A stretch of 64,000 nt of DNA from positions 3,877,753 to 3,941,752 of the forward strand of contig NZ_CP139781.1 of the NCBI RefSeq assembly GCF_019679435.2, given 5' to 3'. The DNA is from Actomonas aquatica (lineage in GTDB: Bacteria > Verrucomicrobiota > Verrucomicrobiia > Opitutales > Opitutaceae). Positions 23,712-32,886 of this stretch are shown in pieces; positions within the stretch are counted from its first letter, which is position 1; each line of letters starts with the position of its first letter. Both the position numbers and the translations under genes were made by a program. Below the pieces are notes generated by a model, which saw nothing but the letters and a program-made list of their open reading frames with translations, was not told where the DNA came from and ran no database searches.

Positions 23712-26687
23712 ATGGTATCCCCTCGTTGGTTGGTTGGTGTGGTCTTGGTCTGTGTCCTCGGATCGGTCGCGGTGCGCGCCGGTGCGTCTTATTATGGGGA
23801 GGCCCCGGCGGATCCGGCGGCGGTGGTGTTGCGACCCGGGGCGTTTGGCGCGGTGGGGGATGGCGTGGCCGATGATACGGCGGCGCTGCAGGCGGCGGTG
23901 AATGCGGTGCAGGAGCAGACGGTGCGGGGAGTGGTATTGGTCGAGCAGGGGCGTTACCGGCTCACCGACACGGTGCATGTGTGGGCGGGGATTCGCTTGA
24001 TCGGGTATGGACCCGAACGGCCGGTGTTGGTGTTGGGCGAGGCGACGCCGGGTTTTGATGAGGCGGAGAGTCGTTACCTGCTGCACTACACGTCGTATCG
24101 GCCGGAGGAGGGCGGGGAGATTCGGGATGCAAATCCGGGGACGTTTTACAGCGCGTTCAGCAACATCGATGTGGAGATCGGCGCGGGCAATCTGGGCGCA
24201 GTGGGCATTCGTTCGCACTGGGCGCAGCATGGGTTCATCGCGCATGCGCGCTTCACGCTGACCTCGGGCAAGGCGGCGGTGGAGGAGGTCGGCAATACGA
24301 TCTTCGACTGCGAATTTATCGGCGGTGATTATGGTCTGCTGACCGGCAAGCCGTCGCCGAGCTGGCCGTTTACGCTGCTCGATGCGCGCTTTTCCGGTCA
24401 GCGGGTGGCGGCGATCCGCACGGAGGAGGCGGGCATGACGATCGTGCGCGGTCACTTTGCCGACGTGCCGACGGTGGTGACGATCAATCCGGAGCGATCA
24501 GAGGAGTTGTTTGTGCAGGACTCGCGGTTTGAGCGCGTAAGTGGACCGGCGATCGTGGTGAGCGAGGTGGCCAATGCGCGCACGCAGGTGAACCTGCAGA
24601 ACGTCGTATGTGAAGCGGTGCCGGAGTTGGTGCGGTTGCGCGAGACGGGTAAGGTGGTGGCGGGCCTGTATCCGGAGGATCCCTACATGGTGGAGCGGTT
24701 TTCGCACGGGCTGCATCTGGCGGGCGTGGGGGCGGAGCCGGAGATCAAAACCGTGCTGGAGGCGCGACCGGTGGCGGAGTTGCCGGAGTTGCCGACGAGT
24801 GATTTGCCGGCGGTGCCGGCGGTGGCGACATGGTTTAACGTGAAGGACGCGGGAGCGGTGGGTGATGGCGTGACCGATGACACGGCGGCGATCCGCGCGG
24901 CGATCGTGGCGCATCGCACGGTGTTTTTCCCGGCGGGGCGGTATGTGGTGAGCGATACGCTGACGCTGCGGGAGGATTCGGTGTTGGTCGGGCTGAGTCC
25001 AATCACGACGCAGATCGCGCTGCGCGATCATGCGCGGGCGTTTTGGGGTGAGGGCGCGGATGAACGGGACCCGGCGGAGGTTACGGGTTGGGCGGCGCGC
25101 TTTCCGGTCGATCATGGCACGGGCGCGCCGAAGGCCTTGATCGAATCGGCCCGCGGAGGCGCGGCGATTTTGAGTGGGCTGGGTGTCGACCCCGGGGACA
25201 ATCCGCGGGCGGTGGCGGTGTTGTGGCGAGCGGGGGAACATTCGTTGGTCGACGACGTGAAGTTCTTGGGCGGTCACGGCACTTATCTGCCGGATGGCAC
25301 AGCGGTGCCGGCTTATAATGAATTTCGCACGGCGGATGGGAATCCGCGGCGGGCGTGGGACCGGCAATACGCCAGCCTGTGGGTGACCGATGGCGGCGGC
25401 GGCACCTTCCATGATTTGTGGACGGCGAGTCCGTATGCGGCGGCGGGCATGGTGGTGAGCGACACGCGCACGCCGGGGCGGCTTTATGCGATGTCGAGTG
25501 AGCATCACGTGCGGGCGGAGGTGGTGGTGCGACGGGCGGCGAATTGGTCGTTTTATGCGCTGCAGTTTGAAGAGGAGCGATTGGAGGGACCGGCGGCGCT
25601 GCCCTTGGAGATCGCGGACAGTGAGAACCTGCTCTTCGTGAACACTTACGTCTACCGGGTGATGTCGACCTACTCGCCGTTTCCCACGGGTATCCAGATT
25701 TCGGATTCAAGTAATGTGCGGTTCCGTGGGATCCATGCCTACAGTCCGAGCAAGTTTACCGCCGATGCGACGGTGCGGGATGTGGGCACGGGCGCGGTGG
25801 TGTGGTCGCGCGAGATTGCGTGGCTCGATGTCGAGGTGTCGGCGCAGGATGAAGCGGAGGTGGTGGAGGTGACGCCGCACACGGTGGTGGCTGCAGGGTT
25901 CAACAACGCGGATGGGTTGGTGAGCGACGCGGTGGGCAACGTGTTGTGGGTCGATGCGCGGTGGCAGCGGATCTGGCGCTGGGAGGCGGCGTCGGGACGC
26001 GTGCGGTTGTTGCGCGACGAGCCGTTGGAGCCGGTGGCGCTGGCGGTGGCGGCGAATGGCGAGGTGCTGGTGGTGACGCGCGTGGGCACGGTGTATGCGT
26101 TTGATCCGGAGCGACCGGAGCAGGCGATCACGGTGTTGGCGCCGGAGCCGGCGGCGGCGCGACCGGGCGCAACGGCGTGGGTGCCGAGTTCACGGTGGCG
26201 CGACGCGCATGATTTCCTCGAGCGCACGATGGTGGCGGCGCCGTGGCATTACGTGTCACCGGATGGCTCGATCTTCATTCCGGCGGAGGATGCGTTTGTG
26301 CAGGCCGGGTCGTTTCACTCGAACTATTCGACGATTGATTTGATCCGTTGCTATGGGCTGACGCCGGTGGTGGACGGGCGGCCGACGGCGGTGGCGGATG
26401 AGTTTGGTCAGCGCACGTTTTTGTTTGAGACGCACGATGCGGCGGGGGTGTTGGGCGCGCCGCGCTTGCTGGTCGAGGAGGGCGAAGCCACAGCGATCAC
26501 GGGGCCCGATGGCCGGGTGTATGTGGCGGCGGGCGTGATCTTCGTTTACGAGCCGGATGGCACGGAGGTGCGGCGAATCGTCTTGCCGCAACGGCCGACG
26601 AGTCTGGCGTTTGGTGGTAAGGATGGCCGCGTGTTGGTGGTGGGGGCGCGCGACAAGGTTTACGCGGTGGAGGTGAGGGTGGAGTAG
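23712..26687 (+). CDS. Secreted double pectate-lyase-fold protein with C-terminal propeller-like region
   Basis: A 991-aa exported protein; MVSPRWLVGVVLVCVLGSVA followed by VRA is the signal peptide, which fixes the start at the ATG 23712. Two copies of the N-terminal motif of right-handed beta-helix enzymes are present: FGAVGDGVADDTAALQAAV near residue 42 and AGAVGDGVTDDTAAIRAAI near residue 380. This tandem layout recalls GH55-type glucanases and pectate-lyase-superfamily proteins, so a carbohydrate-cleaving role is likely but the substrate is unknown. From about residue 700 the sequence changes to short repeats (LEPVALAVAANGEVLVVTRV, TSLAFGGKDGRVLVVGARDK) like an NHL or SMP-30-type propeller. 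Polypurine elements lie on both sides. Confidence 0.85.
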   Translation: MVSPRWLVGVVLVCVLGSVAVRAGASYYGEAPADPAAVVLRPGAFGAVGDGVADDTAALQAAVNAVQEQTVRGVVLVEQGRYRLTDTVHVWAGIRLIGYGPERPVLVLGEATPGFDEAESRYLLHYTSYRPEEGGEIRDANPGTFYSAFSNIDVEIGAGNLGAVGIRSHWAQHGFIAHARFTLTSGKAAVEEVGNTIFDCEFIGGDYGLLTGKPSPSWPFTLLDARFSGQRVAAIRTEEAGMTIVRGHFADVPTVVTINPERSEELFVQDSRFERVSGPAIVVSEVANARTQVNLQNVVCEAVPELVRLRETGKVVAGLYPEDPYMVERFSHGLHLAGVGAEPEIKTVLEARPVAELPELPTSDLPAVPAVATWFNVKDAGAVGDGVTDDTAAIRAAIVAHRTVFFPAGRYVVSDTLTLREDSVLVGLSPITTQIALRDHARAFWGEGADERDPAEVTGWAARFPVDHGTGAPKALIESARGGAAILSGLGVDPGDNPRAVAVLWRAGEHSLVDDVKFLGGHGTYLPDGTAVPAYNEFRTADGNPRRAWDRQYASLWVTDGGGGTFHDLWTASPYAAAGMVVSDTRTPGRLYAMSSEHHVRAEVVVRRAANWSFYALQFEEERLEGPAALPLEIADSENLLFVNTYVYRVMSTYSPFPTGIQISDSSNVRFRGIHAYSPSKFTADATVRDVGTGAVVWSREIAWLDVEVSAQDEAEVVEVTPHTVVAAGFNNADGLVSDAVGNVLWVDARWQRIWRWEAASGRVRLLRDEPLEPVALAVAANGEVLVVTRVGTVYAFDPERPEQAITVLAPEPAAARPGATAWVPSSRWRDAHDFLERTMVAAPWHYVSPDGSIFIPAEDAFVQAGSFHSNYSTIDLIRCYGLTPVVDGRPTAVADEFGQRTFLFETHDAAGVLGAPRLLVEEGEATAITGPDGRVYVAAGVIFVYEPDGTEVRRIVLPQRPTSLAFGGKDGRVLVVGARDKVYAVEVRVE

Positions 26688-26691
26688 GGTT

Positions 26692-26796
26692 TGGGGCTCT
26701 TTAGTCTTTCTCTTTATCTTTCTTCTTTCTCCCCGCGGAGCGGATGGATTTCGGCCGGCGGGGATAAAGAGAAAGATAAAGAGGAAAGAGAAAGAT
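26692..26796. repeat. Polypurine/polypyrimidine inverted repeat, copy D (full length)
   Basis: Begins 4 bp after the stop of the beta-helix gene: pyrimidine arm, centre CCCGCGGAGCGGATGGATTT, purine arm. It is 105 bp long with four mismatches to the copy at 23391-23495. It lies between two co-directional genes. Confidence 0.9.
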
Positions 26797-26852
26797 GGGG
26801 GCTGGGGCTCGGGCGTTGCGTTGTGGGGAGCGAGGGGCTTGGTGTGGGCGTT

Positions 26853-27506
26853 GTGAGTCAGTCTGCTGTTACTCAAATTTCCTGTCCCAGTTGCGGGCAC
26901 GATCAGGACTTCACGTTGTGGAACTCGATCAACGTGGGCTTGGATCCCGACAAAAAGTCCGCGTTGAAGAACGGGTCTTTGACGCGGTTCACGTGCGCGA
27001 AGTGCGCGCATGAGACCGATGTGAATTACCCGATCCTATATCACGATCCGGCGCACGCGTTCATGGTGTGGCTGCACGTGGGGGAGGGAGAGGTCGATAC
27101 GGACACGCTGCCCGGCGGGGAGGTGCTGGAGGGGTATCACCTGCGGGTGGTGGCCTCTCGCAATGCGCTCATCGAGAAGACCCATGTGTTGGAGCAGGGT
27201 TTGGACGACCGGGTGATGGAGCTGTTCAAGGCGCTCATGCGGCGGGACCACAACAACGTGCCGGAAGGCGAGCTGTTGTTTGCGGGCACCGGGACCGGTC
27301 AGCAGGACGTGGAGGAGCTGCAGTTTGCCGTCGTGGCGGCGGGCGGCACGCAGTTCATCGGCGCGACGCGCAAAGCTTATGATGACTATGCGGCGGTGTT
27401 GACGCGGGTGGCGGACGCGGAGCCGCTGGAGGTCGGCAAGTGGTATGCGGTGGACCAGGCGTATGCCCGGCAACTCATCGCGCGGCATCTGCCGGAGGCG
27501 GGGTAA
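26853..27506 (+). CDS. CpXC-domain zinc-ribbon protein
   Basis: A 217-aa protein. It begins with a zinc ribbon: ISCPSCGHDQDFTLWNSINV and, after about 30 residues, FTCAKCAHETDVNYPILYHD. This Cys-Pro-x-Cys ... Cys-x-x-Cys layout with the following Tyr-Pro-Ile-Leu stretch is the CpXC domain, found in several bacterial phyla with no known function. The rest is alpha/beta with no recognisable motif. The open frame reaches back into the polypurine repeat, so I use the GTG at 26853 (VSQSAVTQIS) as the start. Cytosolic; transcribed alone, converging on the DAHP synthase gene. Confidence 0.85.
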   Translation: MSQSAVTQISCPSCGHDQDFTLWNSINVGLDPDKKSALKNGSLTRFTCAKCAHETDVNYPILYHDPAHAFMVWLHVGEGEVDTDTLPGGEVLEGYHLRVVASRNALIEKTHVLEQGLDDRVMELFKALMRRDHNNVPEGELLFAGTGTGQQDVEELQFAVVAAGGTQFIGATRKAYDDYAAVLTRVADAEPLEVGKWYAVDQAYARQLIARHLPEAG

Positions 27507-27527
27507 GGGGCGAAGGCGAGGTGGCGG

Positions 27528-27650
27528 TGCCGAGGCAGGGATGCCTCGGCCACGGGGAGGGGGGCTCTTTATCTTTCCTCTTTCTCCCCGGGGAGCGGAT
27601 GGGTTTCGGCCGGCGGGGATAAAGAGAAAGATAAAGAGGAAAGAGAAAGA
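27528..27650. repeat. CCGAGGCA hairpin plus polypurine inverted repeat, copy E
   Basis: Hairpin CCGAGGCA-GGGA-TGCCTCGG (27530-27549) flanked by GTG and CCAC, then a full polypyrimidine/GC/polypurine element from about 27561 to 27650 with a shorter left arm (CTCTTTATCTTTCCTCTTTC) and the core GGAGCGGATGGGTTTCGGCC. It separates the convergent CpXC and DAHP synthase genes and could terminate both. Confidence 0.88.
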
Positions 27651-27651
27651 G

Positions 27652-28704
27652 TTAGGCGTGGCGGCGGGCTTTGACGGACTCGGCGAGTTGGGTGAGGACG
27701 GGGAGGGTTTTTTCCCAGGAGAGGCAGGCGTCGGTGATGCTTTGGCCGTAGTTGAGCGGGGTGGCGTCGATGGGCTGGTTGCCGCCGAGGAGGTGGCTTT
27801 CGAGCATGACGCCGGTGAGGGCGCGGTCGCCGGCGGCGATGCGGGTGGCGAGGTCGGCGGCGACGGCGGGTTGGCGCTCGGGGTCTTTGCCGCTGTTGGC
27901 GTGGCTGCAGTCGACCATGACGTGCGGGGGCAGGTGATGTTTTTCCAGGAGGGCAACGGCTTCGGCGACGTGCTCGGCGCTGAAGTTGGGTCCGGCGGTG
28001 CCGCCGCGGAGCACGAGGTGGGTGTCGGGGTTGCCGGTGGTGCCCATGATGGCGGGGGCGCCCTCGCGGGTGAGGGTGGAAAACCAGTGGGGCTGGGCGG
28101 CGGAGCGGATGGCGTCGATGGCGACCTGCAGGTTGCCGTCGGTGCGGTTCTTGAGGCCGACGGGCATGGAGAGGCCGGAGGTGAGTTCGCGGTGGACCTG
28201 GCTCTCGACGGTGCGGGCGCCGATGGCGGCCCAGCTGATGGCGTCGGCGTAGTATTGGCCCAGGGTGGTGTCGAGGAACTCGGTCGCGATGGGCAGGCCG
28301 GTGGCGGTGATATCGACGAGGAGTTGGCGGGCGAGGCGCAGGCCGTGGTTGACGCGGTAGGAGTTGTCGCGGTCGGGGTCGTTGATGAGGCCCTTCCAGC
28401 CGACGACGGTGCGGGGTTTTTCGAAATAGACGCGCATGACGACGAGCAGGTCGTCGCGGTGACGCTCGGCGGCGGCGGCGAGATGGGCAGCGTAGTCGAG
28501 GGCGGCGGCCGGGTCGTGGATCGAGCAGGGACCGGTGATGACGAGCAGGCGGTCGTCCTCGCCGCGCATGATGGCGGCGACCTCGCGGCGGGCGGCGTTG
28601 ACGCGGGCGGCGGAGGACTCGGGCAGGGGCAGTTCCTCGGCGAGCACGCCGGGAGCGATGAGCGGTTTGGTGGCGCGGATGCGCAGGTCGGCAGTCTGAG
28701 GCAT
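27652..28704 (-). CDS. 3-deoxy-7-phosphoheptulonate (DAHP) synthase, class I
   Basis: A 350-aa enzyme joining phosphoenolpyruvate and erythrose 4-phosphate, the first step of the shikimate pathway. It is of the AroF/AroG/AroH type: LLVITGPCSIHDPAAALDYA, VVMRVYFEKPRTVVGWKGLI, NDPDRDNSYRVNHGLRLAR, PIATEFLDT, WAAIGARTVESQVHREL, GLKNRTDGN and VMVDCSHANSGKD. Length and all substrate-binding motifs are normal. It is transcribed alone; which aromatic amino acid inhibits it cannot be judged from sequence. The gene's stop nearly touches a polypurine repeat. Confidence 0.96.
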   Translation of the reverse strand: MPQTADLRIRATKPLIAPGVLAEELPLPESSAARVNAARREVAAIMRGEDDRLLVITGPCSIHDPAAALDYAAHLAAAAERHRDDLLVVMRVYFEKPRTVVGWKGLINDPDRDNSYRVNHGLRLARQLLVDITATGLPIATEFLDTTLGQYYADAISWAAIGARTVESQVHRELTSGLSMPVGLKNRTDGNLQVAIDAIRSAAQPHWFSTLTREGAPAIMGTTGNPDTHLVLRGGTAGPNFSAEHVAEAVALLEKHHLPPHVMVDCSHANSGKDPERQPAVAADLATRIAAGDRALTGVMLESHLLGGNQPIDATPLNYGQSITDACLSWEKTLPVLTQLAESVKARRHA

Positions 28705-28819
28705 GGAACAGCCCGACTATCGGCCGGGGGAGGCCGGTTTGGGAATGCTGAATTCAGCCGGTGGCGCGGCTGGCCGACGAGAGGAGGCGTTTCGGCCCGG
28801 TGACGTTGCGCTAACTAAT

Positions 28820-29023
28820 TCACTGGCGGTCGCGCGAGGAGGAGGAGGAGCGGCGGCGGGCGCGGTGTTCGCGCTCGGCGCGTTCCTCCTTGGCGCGTTC
28901 TTCGGCGGTCGGCCACCGCAGCTCCGGCGGGTATTGAATGCGACGGATGCGCCAAGCTGTGATGGCCATCGCGATTGCGACGGCCAATCCGATTGCCCCG
29001 ATCGTGAGGAGCGTGTCGTTCAT
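28820..29023 (-). CDS. Small single-pass membrane protein with Arg/Ser-rich tail
   Basis: A 67-aa protein: a hydrophobic helix (MNDTLLTIGAIGLAVAIAMA, then ITAW), a charged linker (TAEERAKEERAEREHRARRR) and an SSSSSRDRQ end. The composition (membrane helix, then a Glu/Arg helix) is typical of a real short membrane protein rather than a shadow frame. It lies 115 bp upstream of the DAHP synthase gene on the same strand. No family recognised. Confidence 0.55.
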   Translation of the reverse strand: MNDTLLTIGAIGLAVAIAMAITAWRIRRIQYPPELRWPTAEERAKEERAEREHRARRRSSSSSRDRQ

Positions 29024-29210
29024 CTGAGAGGTATACGCGGCTGAGGGTTGACGAAGGGGATGCCGGCCAGCGGCTTAGGGAAATGTCGCGGATTGCATGC
29101 AGATGCAACCTTTTAGGTTTATGGCTAAGGTGTAGACCCTACCCCACGCAGGGATTTGGCCCTGAGGGCGCACTCAGGTGCGCGTATTTTGTGCCGAAGG
29201 ACTGAATGAT

Positions 29211-31868
29211 ATGCCCGACGCAGACCTCTCTACCCCTCCGACTCTCGACGTCGATTCCCCCAGCGAAAGCACGGGGTCGGCGCGTGGTGGATTGGTGCCG
29301 GGGCAGACCTGGCAGGGGCGCTATGTGATTGAGCGGGAATTGCCGGCCTCGGGCGGTGGGCCGGTGTTTGCGGGCGTGCGCAAAGAGGACGGCGTGCCGG
29401 TGCGGTTGCGGCGTTTGGCGGCGTCGGCGGATTCCGAGACGCGGCGGCAGGTGTGGCAGGCGTTGAGTGAGCCGCCGTTGCCGGGTGGGCCGGTGTTGCT
29501 GGAATCGGTCGTCGAGGACGAAGGCCGGGTGGAGGTGTGGCAGCCGGTGGAGGGGCCGACCTTGGAGGAGCGTTTGGCGACGGCGAAGTTGGTTACCGAA
29601 GAGGTGGCGGAGCTGGTCGGGCCGTTGGCGCGTTCGCTGGCGGCGTTGCACGAGCGGGATTTGGTTTATCTGCAACTGAGTGCGGAGCGGGTGGTGCTGG
29701 CGGATTCGCATCTCGGGGATGCGCGGCTGACGCGGGTGGAGATGGCGACGCCGGTGGAGGCCGGGGGCAATTTGGTGTCGGTGCCGACGGATGTGACGCG
29801 GGTGCCGCCGGAGGCGTTGGGGCTTTACCGAATGAAGGCGGATGAGGGGTTGAAGGCGTGGGACTGGTGGACGCTCGGGCGGCTGATTCAGGAGCTGTGG
29901 CTGGGGCACACCGTGATGGCGCATGCCTTGGGGCGGGATCTGCCGCGCAGCAACGAGGCGGTGCGCAAACACGCCGAGGTGATGCTGAAGGAGGAGAACA
30001 CCAAGGATCCGCGGGCGGGTGGCGTGGAGCACATGACGGATCTGCCGGTGCAGGTGAAAACGCTGTTGCGCGGCCTGCTGACGTCGGTGCGCGAGGCGCG
30101 TTGGGGGGCGAAGGAAGTGCGGGCGTGGCTCGATGGGCAGACGGTGCCGGAGCGTTACGATCTGCCGCGATCGACGATATTGGTGCGCTTTCATGACGAG
30201 CAGCTGACGGTGGCGGAGACGGCGGTGCGGCTGCTGCAACCGCAGCACTGGCGCGAAGGCGTGGCGTGGTGGGCGGCCGACACGGCGCCGACCGGATCGT
30301 TGCCGGAGGTGTTGGTGAAGACGCGCACGGCGCTGCATCGGGAGCGAGAGTGGTTGGAGGAGGTGCGCGAGGCGGCGAAGACGAGTGGTTTCAAAAAAGT
30401 GCCGGACGAGATCGCGCATGAGATCCTCAGTGCGGTGGCGTGGGTGGGTATCGCGGGCGGCAGCACGCGGTTTCGGTGGCGCGGCGAAGAGATCGGCCCG
30501 GATCTGGCGGCCGACGTTTTGGCCGAGGAGGACGGGCTCGAGCGGCTGCAGGCGTTGTTGGCCAAACCAGTGATCACGCTGGTGAAACGGGTGGATGCGA
30601 ACTCGGCCTGGTTGCTCGACACCTGGGCGCGGCAAATCGAGGAGGTGCGGGTGCTGGCGGCGAAGCATAAGTGGGTCGGGGCGAATGCGGCGACGCAGGC
30701 CAAGCTGGTGAAGCTGGCGCTCACGGATGCGGCGGATCTGGACCGACGCTTTGCGGAGGCGCGGTTGAAATACCGGCTGTCGACGGATGAAGAGGTGCAG
30801 GCGATGTTTGGTGCGCCGAATCCGCCGGGGCCGATGCTGGCCGTGTTGGCGCTGAGTTTTGAGTCGCCGGATGCCTGCGGTTATTTGACGCACGAAGCGT
30901 GGCGCGAGCAGGAGCTGGCGCGGCTGCGCGAAAAGGCGGAAGGACTGGTGGACGCGCTTGTCATGGTAGACCTGATACAAGTGCTGAAGCGCGGGTTGCC
31001 GGTGTTTGCGCCGATGTGGGTTTGGGCGACCTGTCTGGTGCTCACGCTCGGCGTGACGGCGTTGTTTTGGCCGGGGTGGACGGGCTTGGGCACGATCGGC
31101 GGACTCGCGATCGGGTTGCTGGTGCTGCGCCGTCTGCTGCGTCCGCTGGTGCGCGAAGCCAGTGGCATGGAGACGGAGGAGCGTTGGTCGTGGGCGGCGG
31201 CGATGAATACGGCGATACGGCGCGGGCGGGCGGCGTTGGGGGGCGGCTCGTTGACGACGGCGGCGCGGTTGCGCACGGCGCTGGCGCGGGTGAATCAGGA
31301 CATGTTGAAACTCGCGGGCGATGCGGAGATCGAGTTGGTGGCGGAGCGGGGCACGGACGACCGTCTGCGCTACGCGGCGTGGGGCAGTTGGTTGGGGCTG
31401 GTGGTGGTGATGAGCGGAGTGTCCTGGCAGGCGGTGCAGCCGCAATGGAGTCCGGGGTGGTCGGCCGGAGAGTGGCGTAAGGAATTTGAAGCGTTGGCCG
31501 TGGGGTTTGGGTTGATGGAACCGCCGGAGCCGGAGGTGGAGGTGGTGAAGATCGCGTGGCCGCATCCGACGACGGGCGAAGGCCGCGGCGTGACTTATGA
31601 GGAACGGGAGGGGGCGACCGAGGCGCAGCGGGCGCGGGCTGAGGCGTTCATTGCCGAAGTGCAGCGGCTCTACCTGCCGGAGAGTTTGGGTGGCATCGTG
31701 GCCATCAATGTCGCAGTGGAAGGCGTGGGTGGCGCGGAGTTGATGCTCATCGATGTGGCGGCCGGGAAACCTCTCAACGGGCTGGTTTACGAAATGAATT
31801 ATCTCCCACTGCGAGGCACCTGGATGAAGATGGCGAACCGCGATGTGCTGTTTTTGAACGGGCTGTAG
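29211..31868 (+). CDS. Membrane-anchored protein-kinase-like protein lacking catalytic residues (pseudokinase)
   Basis: An 885-aa protein. Residues about 20-310 follow a Ser/Thr kinase fold: [20 protein letters not shown] (degenerate Gly loop), a C-lobe with [27 protein letters not shown] at the catalytic-loop position, and [15 protein letters not shown] as the conserved C-lobe helix. The VAIK lysine is replaced (VPVRLRRL), the HRD aspartate is absent (YLQLSAE where HRDIKPxN is expected) and no DFG is present, so it should not phosphorylate. After a long helical region come membrane segments near residues 600-640 and 725-740. It probably acts as a scaffold or regulator. The ECF sigma/kinase pair downstream is a plausible partner. 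The ATG at 29211 is chosen; the frame opens at 29178. Confidence 0.78.
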   Translation: MPDADLSTPPTLDVDSPSESTGSARGGLVPGQTWQGRYVIERELPASGGGPVFAGVRKEDGVPVRLRRLAASADSETRRQVWQALSEPPLPGGPVLLESVVEDEGRVEVWQPVEGPTLEERLATAKLVTEEVAELVGPLARSLAALHERDLVYLQLSAERVVLADSHLGDARLTRVEMATPVEAGGNLVSVPTDVTRVPPEALGLYRMKADEGLKAWDWWTLGRLIQELWLGHTVMAHALGRDLPRSNEAVRKHAEVMLKEENTKDPRAGGVEHMTDLPVQVKTLLRGLLTSVREARWGAKEVRAWLDGQTVPERYDLPRSTILVRFHDEQLTVAETAVRLLQPQHWREGVAWWAADTAPTGSLPEVLVKTRTALHREREWLEEVREAAKTSGFKKVPDEIAHEILSAVAWVGIAGGSTRFRWRGEEIGPDLAADVLAEEDGLERLQALLAKPVITLVKRVDANSAWLLDTWARQIEEVRVLAAKHKWVGANAATQAKLVKLALTDAADLDRRFAEARLKYRLSTDEEVQAMFGAPNPPGPMLAVLALSFESPDACGYLTHEAWREQELARLREKAEGLVDALVMVDLIQVLKRGLPVFAPMWVWATCLVLTLGVTALFWPGWTGLGTIGGLAIGLLVLRRLLRPLVREASGMETEERWSWAAAMNTAIRRGRAALGGGSLTTAARLRTALARVNQDMLKLAGDAEIELVAERGTDDRLRYAAWGSWLGLVVVMSGVSWQAVQPQWSPGWSAGEWRKEFEALAVGFGLMEPPEPEVEVVKIAWPHPTTGEGRGVTYEEREGATEAQRARAEAFIAEVQRLYLPESLGGIVAINVAVEGVGGAELMLIDVAAGKPLNGLVYEMNYLPLRGTWMKMANRDVLFLNGL

Positions 31869-31873
31869 TGGGG

Positions 31874-31997
<124 letters not shown>

Positions 31998-32002
31998 AGG
32001 GT

Positions 32003-32039
32003 GGGGAGAAAGAGAAAGATAAAGAATAAAGAGAAAGAG
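32003..32039. repeat. Polypurine intergenic repeat, copy F (right arm only)
   Basis: GGGGAGAAAGAGAAAGATAA followed by AGAATAAAGAGAAAGAG, the same arm as at 21650, with one insertion or substitution patch. It lies between the heptamer array and the ECF sigma gene. Confidence 0.85.
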
Positions 32040-32113
32040 TTGGGGGGGAGAATTTGCGGGCGGTGGGGGTGAAGTGGGTGTAAGGGCTGCGAGGTCCCCG
32101 TCGTTTTCTTGGT

Positions 32114-32782
32114 ATGAATGAAGAAACCCCCGACTCCGCTGCTCCGGTGCCCGAAGAGACGCGCTCGGCCTTGCGCACTCGACCCACGTTGTTGTTTCGT
32201 CTGCGCGATTGGCGGGACCAAGCCACGTGGCGGGAGTTCTACGCGTTGTATGAGCGATATGTGTATCGGTATGCGCGGGGGGCGGGCTTAAACCACCACG
32301 AAGCGGAGGATTTGGTGCAGGACGTTTTTGCGAAAGTGGCGGACCGGATCGGCGACTTTGAAAGCCGGGAGCAGCGCGGTTCGTTTCGGCGTTGGTTGGG
32401 CAACCTGGTGCGCTGGCGCATCGTCGATTTGCGGCGGCGGCAACAGCGGCGGCCGGGCGAGAGTCATTCGGTATCGGCGGCTCCCTTTGATGAGATGGCC
32501 GATGCGCCGCCGGCGGAGATGTGGGAAGGTGACTCGGCCGAAGCGGAACGTTGGGAAACGGAATGGCAGCAGCGGGTGGTGGATGTGGCGATGAGTCGCT
32601 TGTCGCGCCAGGTCTCACCGGAGCATCTGCAGGTGTTTCAACTGCGACACCAGAAGGGGTGGAGCCTCATTCGTATCTCGCGGGAGTTGGGGGTGGGTTT
32701 GGCCAATGCCTACGCGATCAATAGTCGGTTGACCAAACGCCTAAAGACGGAGGTCGAGCGACTGAGCACAGAGCTGCTCTAG
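32114..32782 (+). CDS. ECF-type RNA polymerase sigma factor
   Basis: A 222-aa sigma-70 family protein. Region 2 is clear: [58 protein letters not shown] (-10 recognition). After a variable acidic linker, region 4 has [20 protein letters not shown] and [20 protein letters not shown], which contacts the -35 element. It lies 104 bp upstream of a Ser/Thr kinase gene on the same strand. Linked ECF/kinase pairs are known in the Planctomycetes-Verrucomicrobia group, where phosphorylation is thought to replace anti-sigma control. No anti-sigma factor gene is adjacent, which supports that view. Confidence 0.94.
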   Translation: MNEETPDSAAPVPEETRSALRTRPTLLFRLRDWRDQATWREFYALYERYVYRYARGAGLNHHEAEDLVQDVFAKVADRIGDFESREQRGSFRRWLGNLVRWRIVDLRRRQQRRPGESHSVSAAPFDEMADAPPAEMWEGDSAEAERWETEWQQRVVDVAMSRLSRQVSPEHLQVFQLRHQKGWSLIRISRELGVGLANAYAINSRLTKRLKTEVERLSTELL

Positions 32783-32886
32783 ATGGTTCTGGGAAGGCCC
32801 GGACAGGCAGGATGGAGAAGGACCGCGGGCTACGCGGATGAGATTTGATTGCGCTGGGCGGCACGGGTCCGGCTTGGTGATCGGCC

